Below the pieces are notes generated by a model. It worked only from the letters and a program-made list of their open reading frames with translations. It had not been told where the DNA came from and ran no database searches. The position numbers were made by a program, and so were the translations under genes. DNA of 48,534 nt, from positions 1-48,534 of the forward strand of contig NZ_JAKSYC010000128.1 in the NCBI RefSeq assembly GCF_022829585.1, read 5' to 3'. The first letter of the stretch is position 1; each line of letters begins with the position of its first letter. Positions 17,936-26,352 of this stretch are shown here, one piece after another. The DNA comes from Methylobacterium sp. J-026 (GTDB taxonomy: Bacteria; Pseudomonadota; Alphaproteobacteria; Rhizobiales; Beijerinckiaceae).

Positions 17936-18397
17936 TCACGCCCCCCCGTGCCCCTCCACGAAGGCGCGGAAGGCCGCGAGCGTCTCGGCGCTGACATGGT
18001 GCTCGATGCCCTCCGCGTCCCGCCGGGCCGTCTCGGGGCTCACCCCCAGCGCCCGCAGGAAGCGCTCGACGATGCGGTGGCGCTCCCGCGCCTGGGCGGC
18101 GAGCCGGCGGCCGGCCTCGGTCAGGAACACGCCGCGATAGGGCCGCTGCTGGACGAACCCGTCCTCGCACAGGCGCTTGAGCATCTTGGCGACGGTCGGC
18201 TGCGCCACGCCGAGGCGGGCCGCGATGTCCACCTGCCGCGCCTCGCCGCCATCGCCGATCAGGTCGTCGATCAGCTCGACGTAATCCTCGACGAGTTCCG
18301 AGCGCCGCGCCTCGCGGGCCTGGCGAAAACTCTCCACGTGCTGCTCGGGATCGACCAGAACGGTCTCGGGCGCGCCCTGCTCGGACGGTTCCTGCAT
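17936..18397 (-). CDS. mntR: Manganese-responsive transcriptional regulator MntR
   Basis: This 153-residue DtxR-family metalloregulator has a winged helix-turn-helix ([36 protein letters not shown]) and a helical dimerisation/metal domain ([28 protein letters not shown]). The EGIEHHVS segment carries the conserved Glu/His metal ligands. Length matches E. coli MntR. It is divergent from mntH with a 155-base shared intergenic region, and the mntH promoter contains an MntR-box palindrome. GGGGGGAG lies seven bases before the ATG. In Mn(II) excess it should repress mntH. Confidence 0.93.
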   Translation of the reverse strand: MQEPSEQGAPETVLVDPEQHVESFRQAREARRSELVEDYVELIDDLIGDGGEARQVDIAARLGVAQPTVAKMLKRLCEDGFVQQRPYRGVFLTEAGRRLAAQARERHRIVERFLRALGVSPETARRDAEGIEHHVSAETLAAFRAFVEGHGGA

Positions 18398-18516
18398 CGG
18401 CTCTCCCCCCTCGGCACGCGCGCCGCCCCGCCCCTGTCTAGCAAGAACCGGCCATGGGAGGGGAGTCCCACGGGCTCGGCAAATGCCCCCTTGAATCCAG
18501 CCCAGCCAACCCTGAT

Positions 18517-18532
18517 TATAGCTCGGGCTATA
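18517..18532. promoter_or_regulatory. MntR box overlapping the mntH promoter
   Basis: TATAGC, four bases (TCGG), then GCTATA is a perfect 6-4-6 palindrome. It matches the ATAGC-N4-GCTAT core of the known E. coli MntR operator. It overlaps a plausible -10 element (GATTAT 18514-18519) spaced 17 bases from TTGAAT (18491-18496), so bound MntR would block the polymerase. Confidence 0.82.
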
Positions 18533-18552
18533 TCTTTGACGAGAGGGTGAGC

Positions 18553-19881
18553 ATGGAGGCGCCGAACGCCGCGACGGTCCCGGGGGGCGCCGCCCCGGGG
18601 ACGATGAGCGGGCGGGCGGAGGGCGCGATCCGCGACGTCCTCGACGGACGGCCGGGGGGAAGGGGCCGGTTCCTGCTGTTCGCGGGCCCCGCCGTGACGG
18701 CCTCGATCGCCTACATGGACCCCGGCAACTTCGCCACCAACATCCAGGCCGGCGCGCGCTACGGCTACGGCCTGCTCTGGGTGGTGCTGCTCGCCAATCT
18801 CACGGCGATGCTGTTCCAGGCGCTCTCGGCCAAGCTCGGGATCGTCACCGGAAAAAACCTCGCGGAGCATTGCCGGGACGCGACGACCCGCCCGGTGCGC
18901 CTCGGCCTGTGGGCCATCAGCGAGGTCGCCGCCATGGCCACCGACCTCGCGGAGTTCCTAGGCGGCGCCATCGGCCTGTCGCTGCTCACCGGCCTGCCGC
19001 TGATGGCCGGGATGGCGGTCACCGCGGTGATCACCTACGCGATCCTGCTCCTGGAGACCGGCGGCTTCCGGCCCCTCGAGATCGCCATCGGCGCGATGGT
19101 CGGCACGATCGGCCTTTGCTACGCGGTCGAGCTGCTGGTGGCGCCGGTGGCCTGGGGCGAGGCCGCCCGGGGCCTCGTCACCCCAAGGATTCCGGACGCG
19201 GAGGCGCTGACCATCGCGGTCGGGATCATCGGCGCCACCGTGATGCCGCACGCTCTGTTCCTGCATTCGGGCCTGACCCAGGGGCGGGGCAGCCCCCGCA
19301 ACGATTCCGACCGGCGCCTGCTGGTGCGCTACTCGAACCGCGAGGTGGTGGTGGCGCTGCTGCTGGCCGGCCTCGTCAACATCGCCATGGTGATCATGGC
19401 GGCGGCGGCGTTCCATCTCGGCCACAGCGCGGTCGCCGAGATCGGCGAGGCCTACCGGACCCTGACGCCGCTGCTCGGCCCCGCCGCCGGGGCGGCCTTT
19501 CTGGTGTCGCTCCTGGCCTCGGGGATCTCGTCCTCGGTGGTGGGCACGCTCGCCGGCCAGATGGTGATGCAGGGTTTCACCGGCTGGCACATACCGCTCC
19601 TCGTCCGCCGGCTCGCGACCATGCTGCCGGCCTTCGTGGTGGTGGCGATCGGGGTCGATCCGACCCGGGCGCTGGTCCTGTCGCAGGTGGTGCTGTCGCT
19701 GGCCCTGCCGGTGCCGATGGTGGCCCTGGTGGTGTTCACCCGCCGCCGCAGCGTGATGGGGGCCTTCGCCAACGGTCCGCTCACCCAGGCGGCCGCCGTG
19801 GCGGGGGCGGTTCTGGTGCTCGGGCTCAACGCGGTGCTGCTGGCGGCGGCGTTCGGGGTGCCGGTGCCGGGGTTGGACTAG
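18553..19881 (+). CDS. mntH: Nramp-family Mn(II)/divalent metal transporter MntH
   Basis: This inner-membrane proton-coupled manganese importer has 442 residues and about 11 helices. TM1 carries the metal-binding DPGNFATN motif (preceded by AYM) and TM6 carries [10 protein letters not shown], the two unwound helices that coordinate Mn(II). The start ATG 18553 has a GAGAGGG purine tract upstream; an in-frame GTG lies two codons earlier. An N-terminal extension of about 35 Ala/Gly-rich residues precedes [12 protein letters not shown]. It is divergent from mntR and almost certainly repressed by it through the 18517-18532 site. The C-terminus ends just short of the convergent ThDP enzyme gene. 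Confidence 0.95.
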   Translation: MEAPNAATVPGGAAPGTMSGRAEGAIRDVLDGRPGGRGRFLLFAGPAVTASIAYMDPGNFATNIQAGARYGYGLLWVVLLANLTAMLFQALSAKLGIVTGKNLAEHCRDATTRPVRLGLWAISEVAAMATDLAEFLGGAIGLSLLTGLPLMAGMAVTAVITYAILLLETGGFRPLEIAIGAMVGTIGLCYAVELLVAPVAWGEAARGLVTPRIPDAEALTIAVGIIGATVMPHALFLHSGLTQGRGSPRNDSDRRLLVRYSNREVVVALLLAGLVNIAMVIMAAAAFHLGHSAVAEIGEAYRTLTPLLGPAAGAAFLVSLLASGISSSVVGTLAGQMVMQGFTGWHIPLLVRRLATMLPAFVVVAIGVDPTRALVLSQVVLSLALPVPMVALVVFTRRRSVMGAFANGPLTQAAAVAGAVLVLGLNAVLLAAAFGVPVPGLD

Positions 19882-19888
19882 CCGCCCC

Positions 19889-21577
19889 TCACGTCGCCCG
19901 CACCACCACCTCCACCAGATTGGCGCCCCCCGACCGGATCCCGGCCTCGATCGCCGGGGCGATGTCGGCGGCCCGGGTCACCCGGCGCGCCGGCACCCCC
20001 ATCGAGGCCGCCAGCGCCGGAAAGTCGATCCGCGGGTCGGTGAGGTCCATGGCGATGAAGCGGTTGGCGCGCACCGAGGCGTAGTGCGCCTGGCCCTTCA
20101 TGAAGGTCTTGAGGATGTTGTACTCGGCGTTGTTGATCACCACGAAGGTGACCGGCAGTTTTTCGTGCGCGGCGGTCCAGAGGGCCTGGGGCGAGTACAG
20201 CGCGGCCCCGTCGCCGACCACGCAGACGACCGGTGCGCGGTCGAGGCCTAAGGAAAATCCCACCGCGGCCGGCATGCCCCAGCCGAGCACGCCGCCGCGC
20301 ATCGCCGCGTATTGATGCGCCGAGGGGCTGTCGAGGAAGGTGCGCAGGTGGGTCAGCGTCGCGGGCGCCTCGTCCACGATGGTGGTCTGCGCCCCCACCG
20401 CCCGGGCGACCTCCCGGGCGGCGACCAGCGGCGCGATCACCGGATCCGCGAAGGCCGCGTCCGCGGCGGCGGCGAGCGTCGCCCGGCGCTCGGCCCGGGC
20501 GGTCACGGCTTTGGCCCGCAGGTCCGCGAACGTCGCGGCCCGGTCGGCGAGGCGGGGGCCGAGCAGCGGCAGCAGGGCGTCGAGCGAGGCGCGGATGTCG
20601 CCCACCGTCGACAGGCCGGTGGCGTAGGTCCGCCCGAGGTCGCGCACATCCGCGGAGAGCTGGAACACCCGCACCCCCGGCGGCACCGCCGAGACCTCCG
20701 AGTAGAGCACGGTGATCAGCGACTTGCCGCCCAGCGCGAACACCGCGTCGTAGCGCCCGAGGATCTCGGCGATGGAATCGGCCCGGGTCGGCAGGTTGCC
20801 GGCCCAGAGCGGGTGCGCGGTCGGGAAGGGGATGTGGGCCGGCCAGGACGAGCCGTAGACCGGCGCCGCCAATAGGTCGGCCAGCGCCACCATCTGGGCC
20901 GAGGCGTCCGAGGCGTCGATCTCGTCGCCGGCGATCAGGGCGAGGCGGCCCGGCGCGATCGCGGCGAGTTTTTCGGCCAGCCGGTCGAGGGAGCCCGCCA
21001 CCGCCCGCTGGTCGATGGTCGAGGTCTCCCCCGCCGGCACCGCGGTCAGGGCGTCCATCACGTCCATGGGCAGCGACAGGAAGACCGGGCCGGAGGGGGC
21101 GGCGGCGCAATCGTGGAAGGCCCGGCGCAGCAGGATCGGGATCTGGTCCGGGCTCGTCACCTCCCGGGCCCATTTCATCACCGGGTCGGCGATGGCCACG
21201 AGGTCGCCCATCAGCAGCGGGTCGGTGAGCGCGTGGCGCAGGTCCTGCTGCCCGGCGGTGACCACCAGCGGCGTGCCCGAGACCTGCGAGTTCACCAGCC
21301 CGCCCATGGCGTGGCCGAGGCCGCCCGCCGTGTGCAGGTTGAGGAAGGCGGGCCGGCGCGCGCCCTGCGCGTAGCCGTCCGCCATGGCCACCGCGGTCGC
21401 CTCCTGCAGGGCGAGGATGTAGGCGATGTCCGGCGCCTCGGTGAGGGCGTCGATGAGCGGCAATTCGGTGGTGCCGGGATTGCCAAAAATGTAGCGCACG
21501 CCCTCCGAGCGCAGCACCTCCACCAGGAGGTCGGCGCCCCGGCGTCGGCCGGCGGCCTCCACGGTCTCGATCGCCAT
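19889..21577 (-). CDS. Benzoylformate decarboxylase-like ThDP enzyme
   Basis: This 562-residue thiamine diphosphate enzyme starts ETVEAAGRRRGADLLVEVLR. The N-terminal Pyr domain has the activating Glu in LALQEATAVAMADGYA, the middle domain shows GRLALIAGDEIDASDA, and the C-terminal PP domain has the metal/ThDP motif GDGAALYSPQALWTAA followed by VVINNAEYNILK (GDG-x25-30-NN). The HTAGGLGHAMGGLVNSQ stretch is typical of benzoylformate decarboxylase rather than acetolactate synthase or pyruvate decarboxylase. The expected activity is decarboxylation of an aromatic or other 2-oxo acid; substrate not determinable. It is a lone gene, convergent with mntH, and no other mandelate genes lie nearby. Confidence 0.85.
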   Translation of the reverse strand: MAIETVEAAGRRRGADLLVEVLRSEGVRYIFGNPGTTELPLIDALTEAPDIAYILALQEATAVAMADGYAQGARRPAFLNLHTAGGLGHAMGGLVNSQVSGTPLVVTAGQQDLRHALTDPLLMGDLVAIADPVMKWAREVTSPDQIPILLRRAFHDCAAAPSGPVFLSLPMDVMDALTAVPAGETSTIDQRAVAGSLDRLAEKLAAIAPGRLALIAGDEIDASDASAQMVALADLLAAPVYGSSWPAHIPFPTAHPLWAGNLPTRADSIAEILGRYDAVFALGGKSLITVLYSEVSAVPPGVRVFQLSADVRDLGRTYATGLSTVGDIRASLDALLPLLGPRLADRAATFADLRAKAVTARAERRATLAAAADAAFADPVIAPLVAAREVARAVGAQTTIVDEAPATLTHLRTFLDSPSAHQYAAMRGGVLGWGMPAAVGFSLGLDRAPVVCVVGDGAALYSPQALWTAAHEKLPVTFVVINNAEYNILKTFMKGQAHYASVRANRFIAMDLTDPRIDFPALAASMGVPARRVTRAADIAPAIEAGIRSGGANLVEVVVRAT

Positions 21578-21922
21578 GCCCGGCCCCCGATGGAATCGGC
21601 CCGCAGGCTAGCCCATGGGCGCCCCGGGGCAAGGCCCGGCGACCCGCGCGTCGGGCGGCTGCGGGAGCGGGGCCCCGTCTTGGCTTTCGTCCCCCGGACC
21701 GCGCCGATCCCGACCCCGGGACGGGATCGGTCAGACTTGGTATAAGTCCTTGATGTGATGCGCGCGTTCACGCCGGACCGGTCTCCCCGTCGGCGGCGTG
21801 CGCTCTGGCCGCAGAGCACGAGGGACCCGACCCCCTGGGATGCGCGTATACCCCGAGCAGCAGGCGCTGGTGGTCGACCGCACGGTCGGGATGCACCCTG
21901 CCGCGGCCGTCGGAAGGACACC
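21578..21922. other. 345-base divergent intergenic region
   Basis: No gene is supported. It contains the palindrome GACTT-GGTAT-AAGTC (21734-21748) within CTTGGTATA...TTGATGTGAT (21736-21759), a pattern that recurs before the MFS/FhuF operon. GGAAGGA lies just before the 21923 start. The rest is GC-rich with no recognisable element. Confidence 0.5.
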
Positions 21923-23071
21923 ATGGACCAGCGGACGCCGCCCGATCTGATCCGCGACGCCGAGGCCGCGGCGCGCGCGGTCTCCCTGTCGGCGGCGTTG
22001 CGCGCCGGCGCCGAGGATTGCGACGACGGGTTCCCGCGCGCGGACGTCGCCGACCTCGCCCGCCTGGGCCTGCTCGCCGCGCCGGTCCCGGCCGCGATGG
22101 GCGGGGCGGGCCTCGGCGCGGAGCCGGGCGCCGGGACGCTGTCCGAGGTGCTGCGCCTGATCGGCTACGGCAGCCTCGCCCTCGGACGGCTCTACGAGGG
22201 TCACGTCAACGCGCTCCAGCTCATCGCCCAGCACGGCGCGGCCGGCCAGCGCGCGCGCCTGTTCGCCGACGCCCGGGCGGGCCACCTGTTCGGCGTCTGG
22301 AACACCGAACCGGCCGGGGCCGGCCTCGCCCTCGAGGCGGACGCGGAGAGCCTGCACCTGAGCGGCGCGAAGTCCTTCGCCTCGGGCGCGGGCTTCGTGA
22401 CCCGCGCCCTTGTCACGGCGCGGTGTCCGCAGGGAAGCGGCACGCTCATGCTGGTGGTGCCGCTGGAGCCGGGCACCCGGGCCGACCTCTCGGCGTGGCG
22501 GGCCCACGGCATGCGGGCCTCGGCCACCGGGACCCTCAATTTCGGCGGGATCACCCTCGGGCCCGAGGCCGTCCTCGGCGATCCGGACGCGTATTTCGGC
22601 CAGCCGGCCTTCTCGGGGGGCGCGTGGCGGTTCACGGCGGTGCAGCTCGGCGGTATCGAGGCCGTGTTCGACGTGTGGCGGGCGCATCTCGTCCGGACCG
22701 GGCGCGGGACCGACCCGCATCAGCTCGCGCGTCTCGGCGAGGGCGCCATCGCGGTCGAAGGCGCCAGGCACTGGGTGACGCGGGCGGCCGCAGTGGCCGC
22801 GGGGGGAACAGTGCCGCCCGCGCGCGTCGTCGCCTTCGTCAACCTCGCCCGGCTCGCCGTGGAGAAGGCCGGGCTCGACGTGCTGCAGCTCGCCCAGCGC
22901 TCCGTCGGCCTGCAGGGCTTCCTGCGCGGGCATCCCCTGGAGCAGCGCGCCCGCGACCTCGCCACCTACCTGCGGCAGCCCGGGCCGGATCGGGCGCTCA
23001 CCAGCGCGGCGGAGGAAATCCTGGCGGCCGGGGACCGGGTCTCCGACCTCTGGGACGGAGGCGCCCCGTGA
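21923..23071 (+). CDS. Acyl-CoA dehydrogenase-family protein
   Basis: The 382-residue protein starts at ATG 21923 (RBS GGAAGGA). It follows the acyl-CoA dehydrogenase layout: N-terminal helices (DFPRADVADLARLGL-like, LRLIGYGSLALGRLYEGHVNALQLI), a beta domain (AGHLFGVWNTE, LHLSGAKSFASGAGFVTRALV, FGGITL) and a C-terminal helical bundle (VAFVNLARLAVEKAGLDVLQLAQRSVGLQGF). The GAKSFASGAGFV stretch is the FAD-contacting region. No classical catalytic Glu position could be assigned by eye, so it may act on an unusual substrate or be a flavin monooxygenase-like member. Its stop overlaps the GTG of the b561 gene, suggesting electron transfer to the membrane cytochrome; that link is inference. Confidence 0.8.
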   Translation: MDQRTPPDLIRDAEAAARAVSLSAALRAGAEDCDDGFPRADVADLARLGLLAAPVPAAMGGAGLGAEPGAGTLSEVLRLIGYGSLALGRLYEGHVNALQLIAQHGAAGQRARLFADARAGHLFGVWNTEPAGAGLALEADAESLHLSGAKSFASGAGFVTRALVTARCPQGSGTLMLVVPLEPGTRADLSAWRAHGMRASATGTLNFGGITLGPEAVLGDPDAYFGQPAFSGGAWRFTAVQLGGIEAVFDVWRAHLVRTGRGTDPHQLARLGEGAIAVEGARHWVTRAAAVAAGGTVPPARVVAFVNLARLAVEKAGLDVLQLAQRSVGLQGFLRGHPLEQRARDLATYLRQPGPDRALTSAAEEILAAGDRVSDLWDGGAP

Positions 23072-23643
23072 GCCGGAGCCCGGCCGACCGCGCCGGACCG
23101 GTCCGGGCCGTCTGGCGCGACACGCCGCAGGGCTACGGCCGCGTCAGCCGCGGATTCCACTGGCTGATGGCGGCGCTGTTCGCCTGGCAGTTCGCGGGGG
23201 CGCTGCTCTATGTCGGCCTTGGCGACACGGCGCTCACGCGCTTTGTCGGCGGCAGCCACTTCACCCTGGGCTTCACGCTGTTCGCCCTCGTGCTGCTGCG
23301 CGGGGCCTGGGGCCTCGCCAACCTTACCCGGCGCCCGCCGCATGCGGGGCGCCTGGGCCGTGCCGCGGTGGCAGGCCATGCCGTGATCTACGCCCTGATG
23401 ATCGTCGTGCCCGGCCTCGCCCTGCTGCGCCAATACGGGTCGGGGAAGCCGTTTTCGCCCTACGGCCTCCCGGTCATGGCGGCGCGGGACGGCAAGATCG
23501 ACTGGATGGTGGCGCCCGGCGACCTGCTCCACCATTGGCTGGCCTTCCTCCTGCTGGCGGTGCTGCTCGGCCACATCGCCATGGCCGTGCTGCACCGCGT
23601 ACTCTGGAACGACGCGGTCCTGACGCGGATGGTCCGGGGCTGA
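23068..23643 (+). CDS. Cytochrome b561
   Basis: This 191-residue di-heme membrane cytochrome starts at GTG 23068, overlapping the previous stop (GTGA). It has four transmembrane helices with the expected histidines: RGFHWLMAALFAWQF, GGSHFTLGFTLFALVL, AGHAVIYALMIVVPG, and DLLHHWLAFLLLAVLLGHIAM. The motif VSRGFHWLMA is typical of bacterial b561 proteins of the CybB type, which oxidise quinol and can pass electrons to superoxide or periplasmic partners. The coupling to an acyl-CoA dehydrogenase-like gene is unusual. Confidence 0.9.
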   Translation: MSRSPADRAGPVRAVWRDTPQGYGRVSRGFHWLMAALFAWQFAGALLYVGLGDTALTRFVGGSHFTLGFTLFALVLLRGAWGLANLTRRPPHAGRLGRAAVAGHAVIYALMIVVPGLALLRQYGSGKPFSPYGLPVMAARDGKIDWMVAPGDLLHHWLAFLLLAVLLGHIAMAVLHRVLWNDAVLTRMVRG

Positions 23644-23660
23644 GCGGGGCGGATCAGGGC

Positions 23661-24083
23661 ATGTCCCAGACCATCGATCGCGGCACCCTCGACCGGCTCG
23701 TCGCCCTCGGCCGGGCCCGGGGGGAACTCTCGGCGGACGACCTGCGGGCCGCGCTGCCGGTGGCGCACATGGAGGTCGACGCCCTCGTCCTAGTGATGCT
23801 GGAACTCGAGGCCGCGGGAATCAGCGTCGAGCCGGACGCCTTCGGCCCCCCCGCCGACCGGCCGATCCCGGCCCCGGCGATCCCCCCGGCGCGGGATCCC
23901 GGGCTCGCCCCGCCGGTCCGGCCGGCCGAGCGCGCGGACGCGGCGGTCTCCGGGGCGGAATCCGGATCGCGGCCGGCGGCGCCGGGGGCGGAGCCGGACG
24001 ACCGGGCGGGGGTCAACCGGGCCGTCGCCCTGGCGGGCCTCGCGACGCTGCTCGTGCTCGCGGCCGTGCTGCTGCTGTGGTGA
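23661..24083 (+). CDS. Sigma-70 region 1.1-like protein with C-terminal membrane anchor
   Basis: The 140-residue product reads MSQTIDRGTLDRLVALGRAR, GELSADDLRAALP, then EVDALVLVMLELEAAGISVE. The pattern (LI/VALGKxxGxLxxxDLxxxLP...hhxxLxxxGIxV) is that of RpoD region 1.1, the DNA-mimic N-terminal domain of primary sigma factors. A Pro/Ala/Asp-rich linker of about 45 residues leads to a single hydrophobic helix (AVALAGLATLLVLAAVLLLW) at the very end. This gives a tail-anchored protein with a cytoplasmic 1.1-like domain. No sigma regions 2-4 are present, so it is not a sigma factor. It starts 17 bases after the b561 stop and is likely in that operon. The role is unknown. Confidence 0.75.
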   Translation: MSQTIDRGTLDRLVALGRARGELSADDLRAALPVAHMEVDALVLVMLELEAAGISVEPDAFGPPADRPIPAPAIPPARDPGLAPPVRPAERADAAVSGAESGSRPAAPGAEPDDRAGVNRAVALAGLATLLVLAAVLLLW

Positions 24084-24216
24084 GGGCCGGGGGCGGGGAA
24101 CGCTTCCCCCGGCGGCTCCGTTGGCCCGGCGCCGCGTCGGGACCCAGCCCTCCGACAGGCCCGGTCCGACCCGATCCGCCGCCTCGCGGACGCGCCCCAG
24201 AGGAAGATCCCGCCCC

Positions 24217-24606
24217 ATGCGCCAAAGCCCCGACGGAACCCTGGCCCTGCTGGTCGCGGCCCTGCGCGAAGGCGCGGCCCATGTCGAGGCGGTGCTGACG
24301 CTCGCGCGGATCGAGGTCGACGGCAACATCCGGACCCTGGCGTCGCTGATCGCGATCGTGGGAACGATCCCGGTGCTCCTGATCGTGACCTTCTTCCTCG
24401 GCCTCGACGGCGTGGTGAAGCTGCTGGCGCTGCCGCTGGGCTCCGAGGCGCCGGCGGCGCTGATCGTCGCCGCGCCCTTCCTGGCCATGGCGCTGTGGCT
24501 CGGCTGGCTCGGGGCGCGCCGGATGGCGCTCTCGAACCTGGAACCCTGGCGGACCTGGCGGCAGGTGAAGCGGGACGCCCGGGCCGTGGCGCGGACCGAA
24601 GCCTGA
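24217..24606 (+). CDS. Phage-holin-family (superfamily III-like) membrane protein
   Basis: The 129-residue protein has an amphipathic N-terminal helix (GTLALLVAALREGAAHVEAVLTLARIEVDG), two transmembrane helices (ASLIAIVGTIPVLLIVTFFLG and AALIVAAPFLAMALWLGWLG) and a basic C-terminal helix (WRTWRQVKRDARAVARTEA). The layout fits the Actinobacterial Holin-X/DUF1469-type family, which is usually chromosomal and not lytic. AGAGGAAG lies ten bases before the start. There are no phage genes around it, so the name should be read as a family label only. Confidence 0.62.
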   Translation: MRQSPDGTLALLVAALREGAAHVEAVLTLARIEVDGNIRTLASLIAIVGTIPVLLIVTFFLGLDGVVKLLALPLGSEAPAALIVAAPFLAMALWLGWLGARRMALSNLEPWRTWRQVKRDARAVARTEA

Positions 24607-24621
24607 CGCCGGAGCCGGTCC

Positions 24622-24840
24622 TCAGCGTCCCCGGGCGGCCCGCGCCTCCGGGCGCAGGTGCAGGAAGCTGCGCTCGCCCGTGGCCGCCTCGGCGACGTGC
24701 TGGATCGTATCGAGCAGCTCGGCCACCGCCTGCGGCGCGACCGGCCGGAATTCGGCCTTCGGCGCGACCCAGCGCTTCCGCGTGCGTCCCGTGGCGATCT
24801 GCGCCTCGCTCAGCGCGTCGAAATCCCGGCGTCGGGTCAT
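24622..24840 (-). CDS. Small hypothetical protein (72 aa)
   Basis: The 72-residue product (MTRRRDFDALSEAQIATGRT, then RKRWVAPKAEFRPVAP, then AVAELLDTIQHVAEAATGE) starts at ATG 24840 with GGAGGG seven bases upstream. It is basic at both ends with one central amphipathic helix and no membrane segment. I do not recognise it. It is convergent with the holin-family gene, 15 bases apart. Confidence 0.6.
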   Translation of the reverse strand: MTRRRDFDALSEAQIATGRTRKRWVAPKAEFRPVAPQAVAELLDTIQHVAEAATGERSFLHLRPEARAARGR

Positions 24841-25035
24841 GGATCTTCCCTCCAAGCTGGGCCTGCGATGGGAAAATCTGCCCGGAACATGGTTGATGGA
24901 TGGTTAACAGTTGGCCCGGTTCCCCCGTTCGGTCCCCGATCCGATACGGCGCGCGCACCGTCGCGGCGCCGTCCGGAAGGCGACTCGATGCTGTCGGCTT
25001 GATCCCCGGACGGGATCCCTCTAAGCAGTAAAAAC

Positions 25036-25062
25036 CTTGGTATATCAATATATTGGTGTGAT
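25036..25062. promoter_or_regulatory. AT-rich palindromic element before the MFS/FhuF operon
   Basis: CTTGGTATA (25036-25044), the palindrome CAATATATTG (25046-25055) and TTGGTGTGAT (25053-25062) form the most AT-rich stretch of this part of the window. An ATTATA box follows at 25061. It lies 43-69 bases before the GTG of the MFS gene, where an operator for iron control would be expected. It does not match the RirA or Irr consensus I know, so the regulator is unassigned. Confidence 0.45.
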
Positions 25063-25104
25063 TATAAACTGCAGCCTCCGGGCCGCCGCCGGATCCCCGC
25101 CGCG

Positions 25105-26352
25105 GTGACCGGACCCGCCGGACTCGCGCTCGGCACCCGGGTCGCCGGCTCCCTGGCCGGCCTGCGGCCGCTGGCGCCGTTCGTCTGCCTGTACGTGACC
25201 TTCGGGGCCACGCTCGGCTTCCTGTCGGGCGGGGCGCCCCTGATCCTGCGGGCGCGGGGGGTGGAACTGGCCGAGGTCGGCCTGCTCCAGCTGATCAACC
25301 TTCCGGTCGGGCTCACATTCCTGTGGGCTCCCCTCCTCGACCGCCTGCGCCTGCCGGTCCTGACGCACCGCATCGGCTGGATCGCGGCCGCGCAGGGGGC
25401 GACGATCCTCCTGCTCGCCGTCCTCAGCCTCGGCGAGCACTGGCCGCTCCCGCTGCTCCTCGCCCTGGCGGTGGCGGCCTGCACCGGCGTGGCCACCATG
25501 GACATCGCCCTCGAAGCCCTGGTGGTCGAGACCGTGCCGGCGGACCGGCGCGCCGCGGTGGCCTCCGCCAAGCTGGCCGGGGCCTCCCTGGGCGGCATCC
25601 TGGGGGTCGGCGTGCTGGTCGGCTCCTACGACCGGATCGGCTGGCACGGGGCGGTCCTGGCCTGCGCGGCCCTCGACGCCCTCTGCCTCCTGCCGATCCT
25701 GGGCTACCCGGAGGCGCGCCTCCGCGGGATCGGGAACCGGCCGGAGCGATGGTCGGGCTCCCTGTCCCGCCTGCGCGTCCTCGGGGGGCGGGTGCTGGTG
25801 CTCGGGGCCTACTTCGCCGCCGCCTACCTGCTCTCCGGGCCCAACGCCCTGGCCCTGCTCGATCTCGGCGTCCCGCTCGGGCCGGTGGGCTTCCTGACCG
25901 GCACCGTCCTGCCGGCGGTCAATCTGGTCATGGCGCTGGCGGCGGGCGGCCTCGCCGCCCGGTTCGGCACGGTCCGGCTGATCGCCCTGGGCGCCGCCGG
26001 AATCCTCGCCTCCGGGGGGCTGATGGCCGTCGCCTGCGCGGGCGGGATGGCGGACCTCGCGGTCGCCGCCACGGTCCTGAACTTCGTCGCCGGCGGGTTC
26101 CTCGGCGTCCCGGTGTTCAACATGATCTACCGCTGGGCCCAGGGGCCGAAGCCCGCCACCGACTACGCGCTGCTGTTCGGGGCGGCCTTCTTCGCCGCGA
26201 TGCCCCTGCGGGTCGCCGCCCCGGCGCTGGCCGGCTGGATCGGCTGGCCGGGCTACTTCGCCGCCGCCCTGGCGCCCTACGCGGTCGCGGTGGCCTGGCT
26301 CGCCGTCGCGGTGAACCGGACCCTGCGGGCCGACCGGGCGGGGCTGCGATGA
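25105..26352 (+). CDS. MFS transporter (AmpG-like), siderophore-linked by context
   Basis: This 415-residue inner-membrane MFS protein of about 12 helices opens LRPLAPFVCLYVTFGATLGF, with the loop LWAPLLDRLRLP of MFS motif A-like type and later VPADRRAAVASAKLAGASLG. It resembles the AmpG/siderophore-transporter branch. The annotated start is GTG 25105 without a visible ribosome binding site, so the true start is uncertain; GTG or leaderless initiation nearby is possible. The stop overlaps the ATG of the FhuF-like gene (ATGA). Together with the downstream reductase and ABC exporter this points to import or recycling of a ferric siderophore; this is inference from context. Confidence 0.8.
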   Translation: MTGPAGLALGTRVAGSLAGLRPLAPFVCLYVTFGATLGFLSGGAPLILRARGVELAEVGLLQLINLPVGLTFLWAPLLDRLRLPVLTHRIGWIAAAQGATILLLAVLSLGEHWPLPLLLALAVAACTGVATMDIALEALVVETVPADRRAAVASAKLAGASLGGILGVGVLVGSYDRIGWHGAVLACAALDALCLLPILGYPEARLRGIGNRPERWSGSLSRLRVLGGRVLVLGAYFAAAYLLSGPNALALLDLGVPLGPVGFLTGTVLPAVNLVMALAAGGLAARFGTVRLIALGAAGILASGGLMAVACAGGMADLAVAATVLNFVAGGFLGVPVFNMIYRWAQGPKPATDYALLFGAAFFAAMPLRVAAPALAGWIGWPGYFAAALAPYAVAVAWLAVAVNRTLRADRAGLR

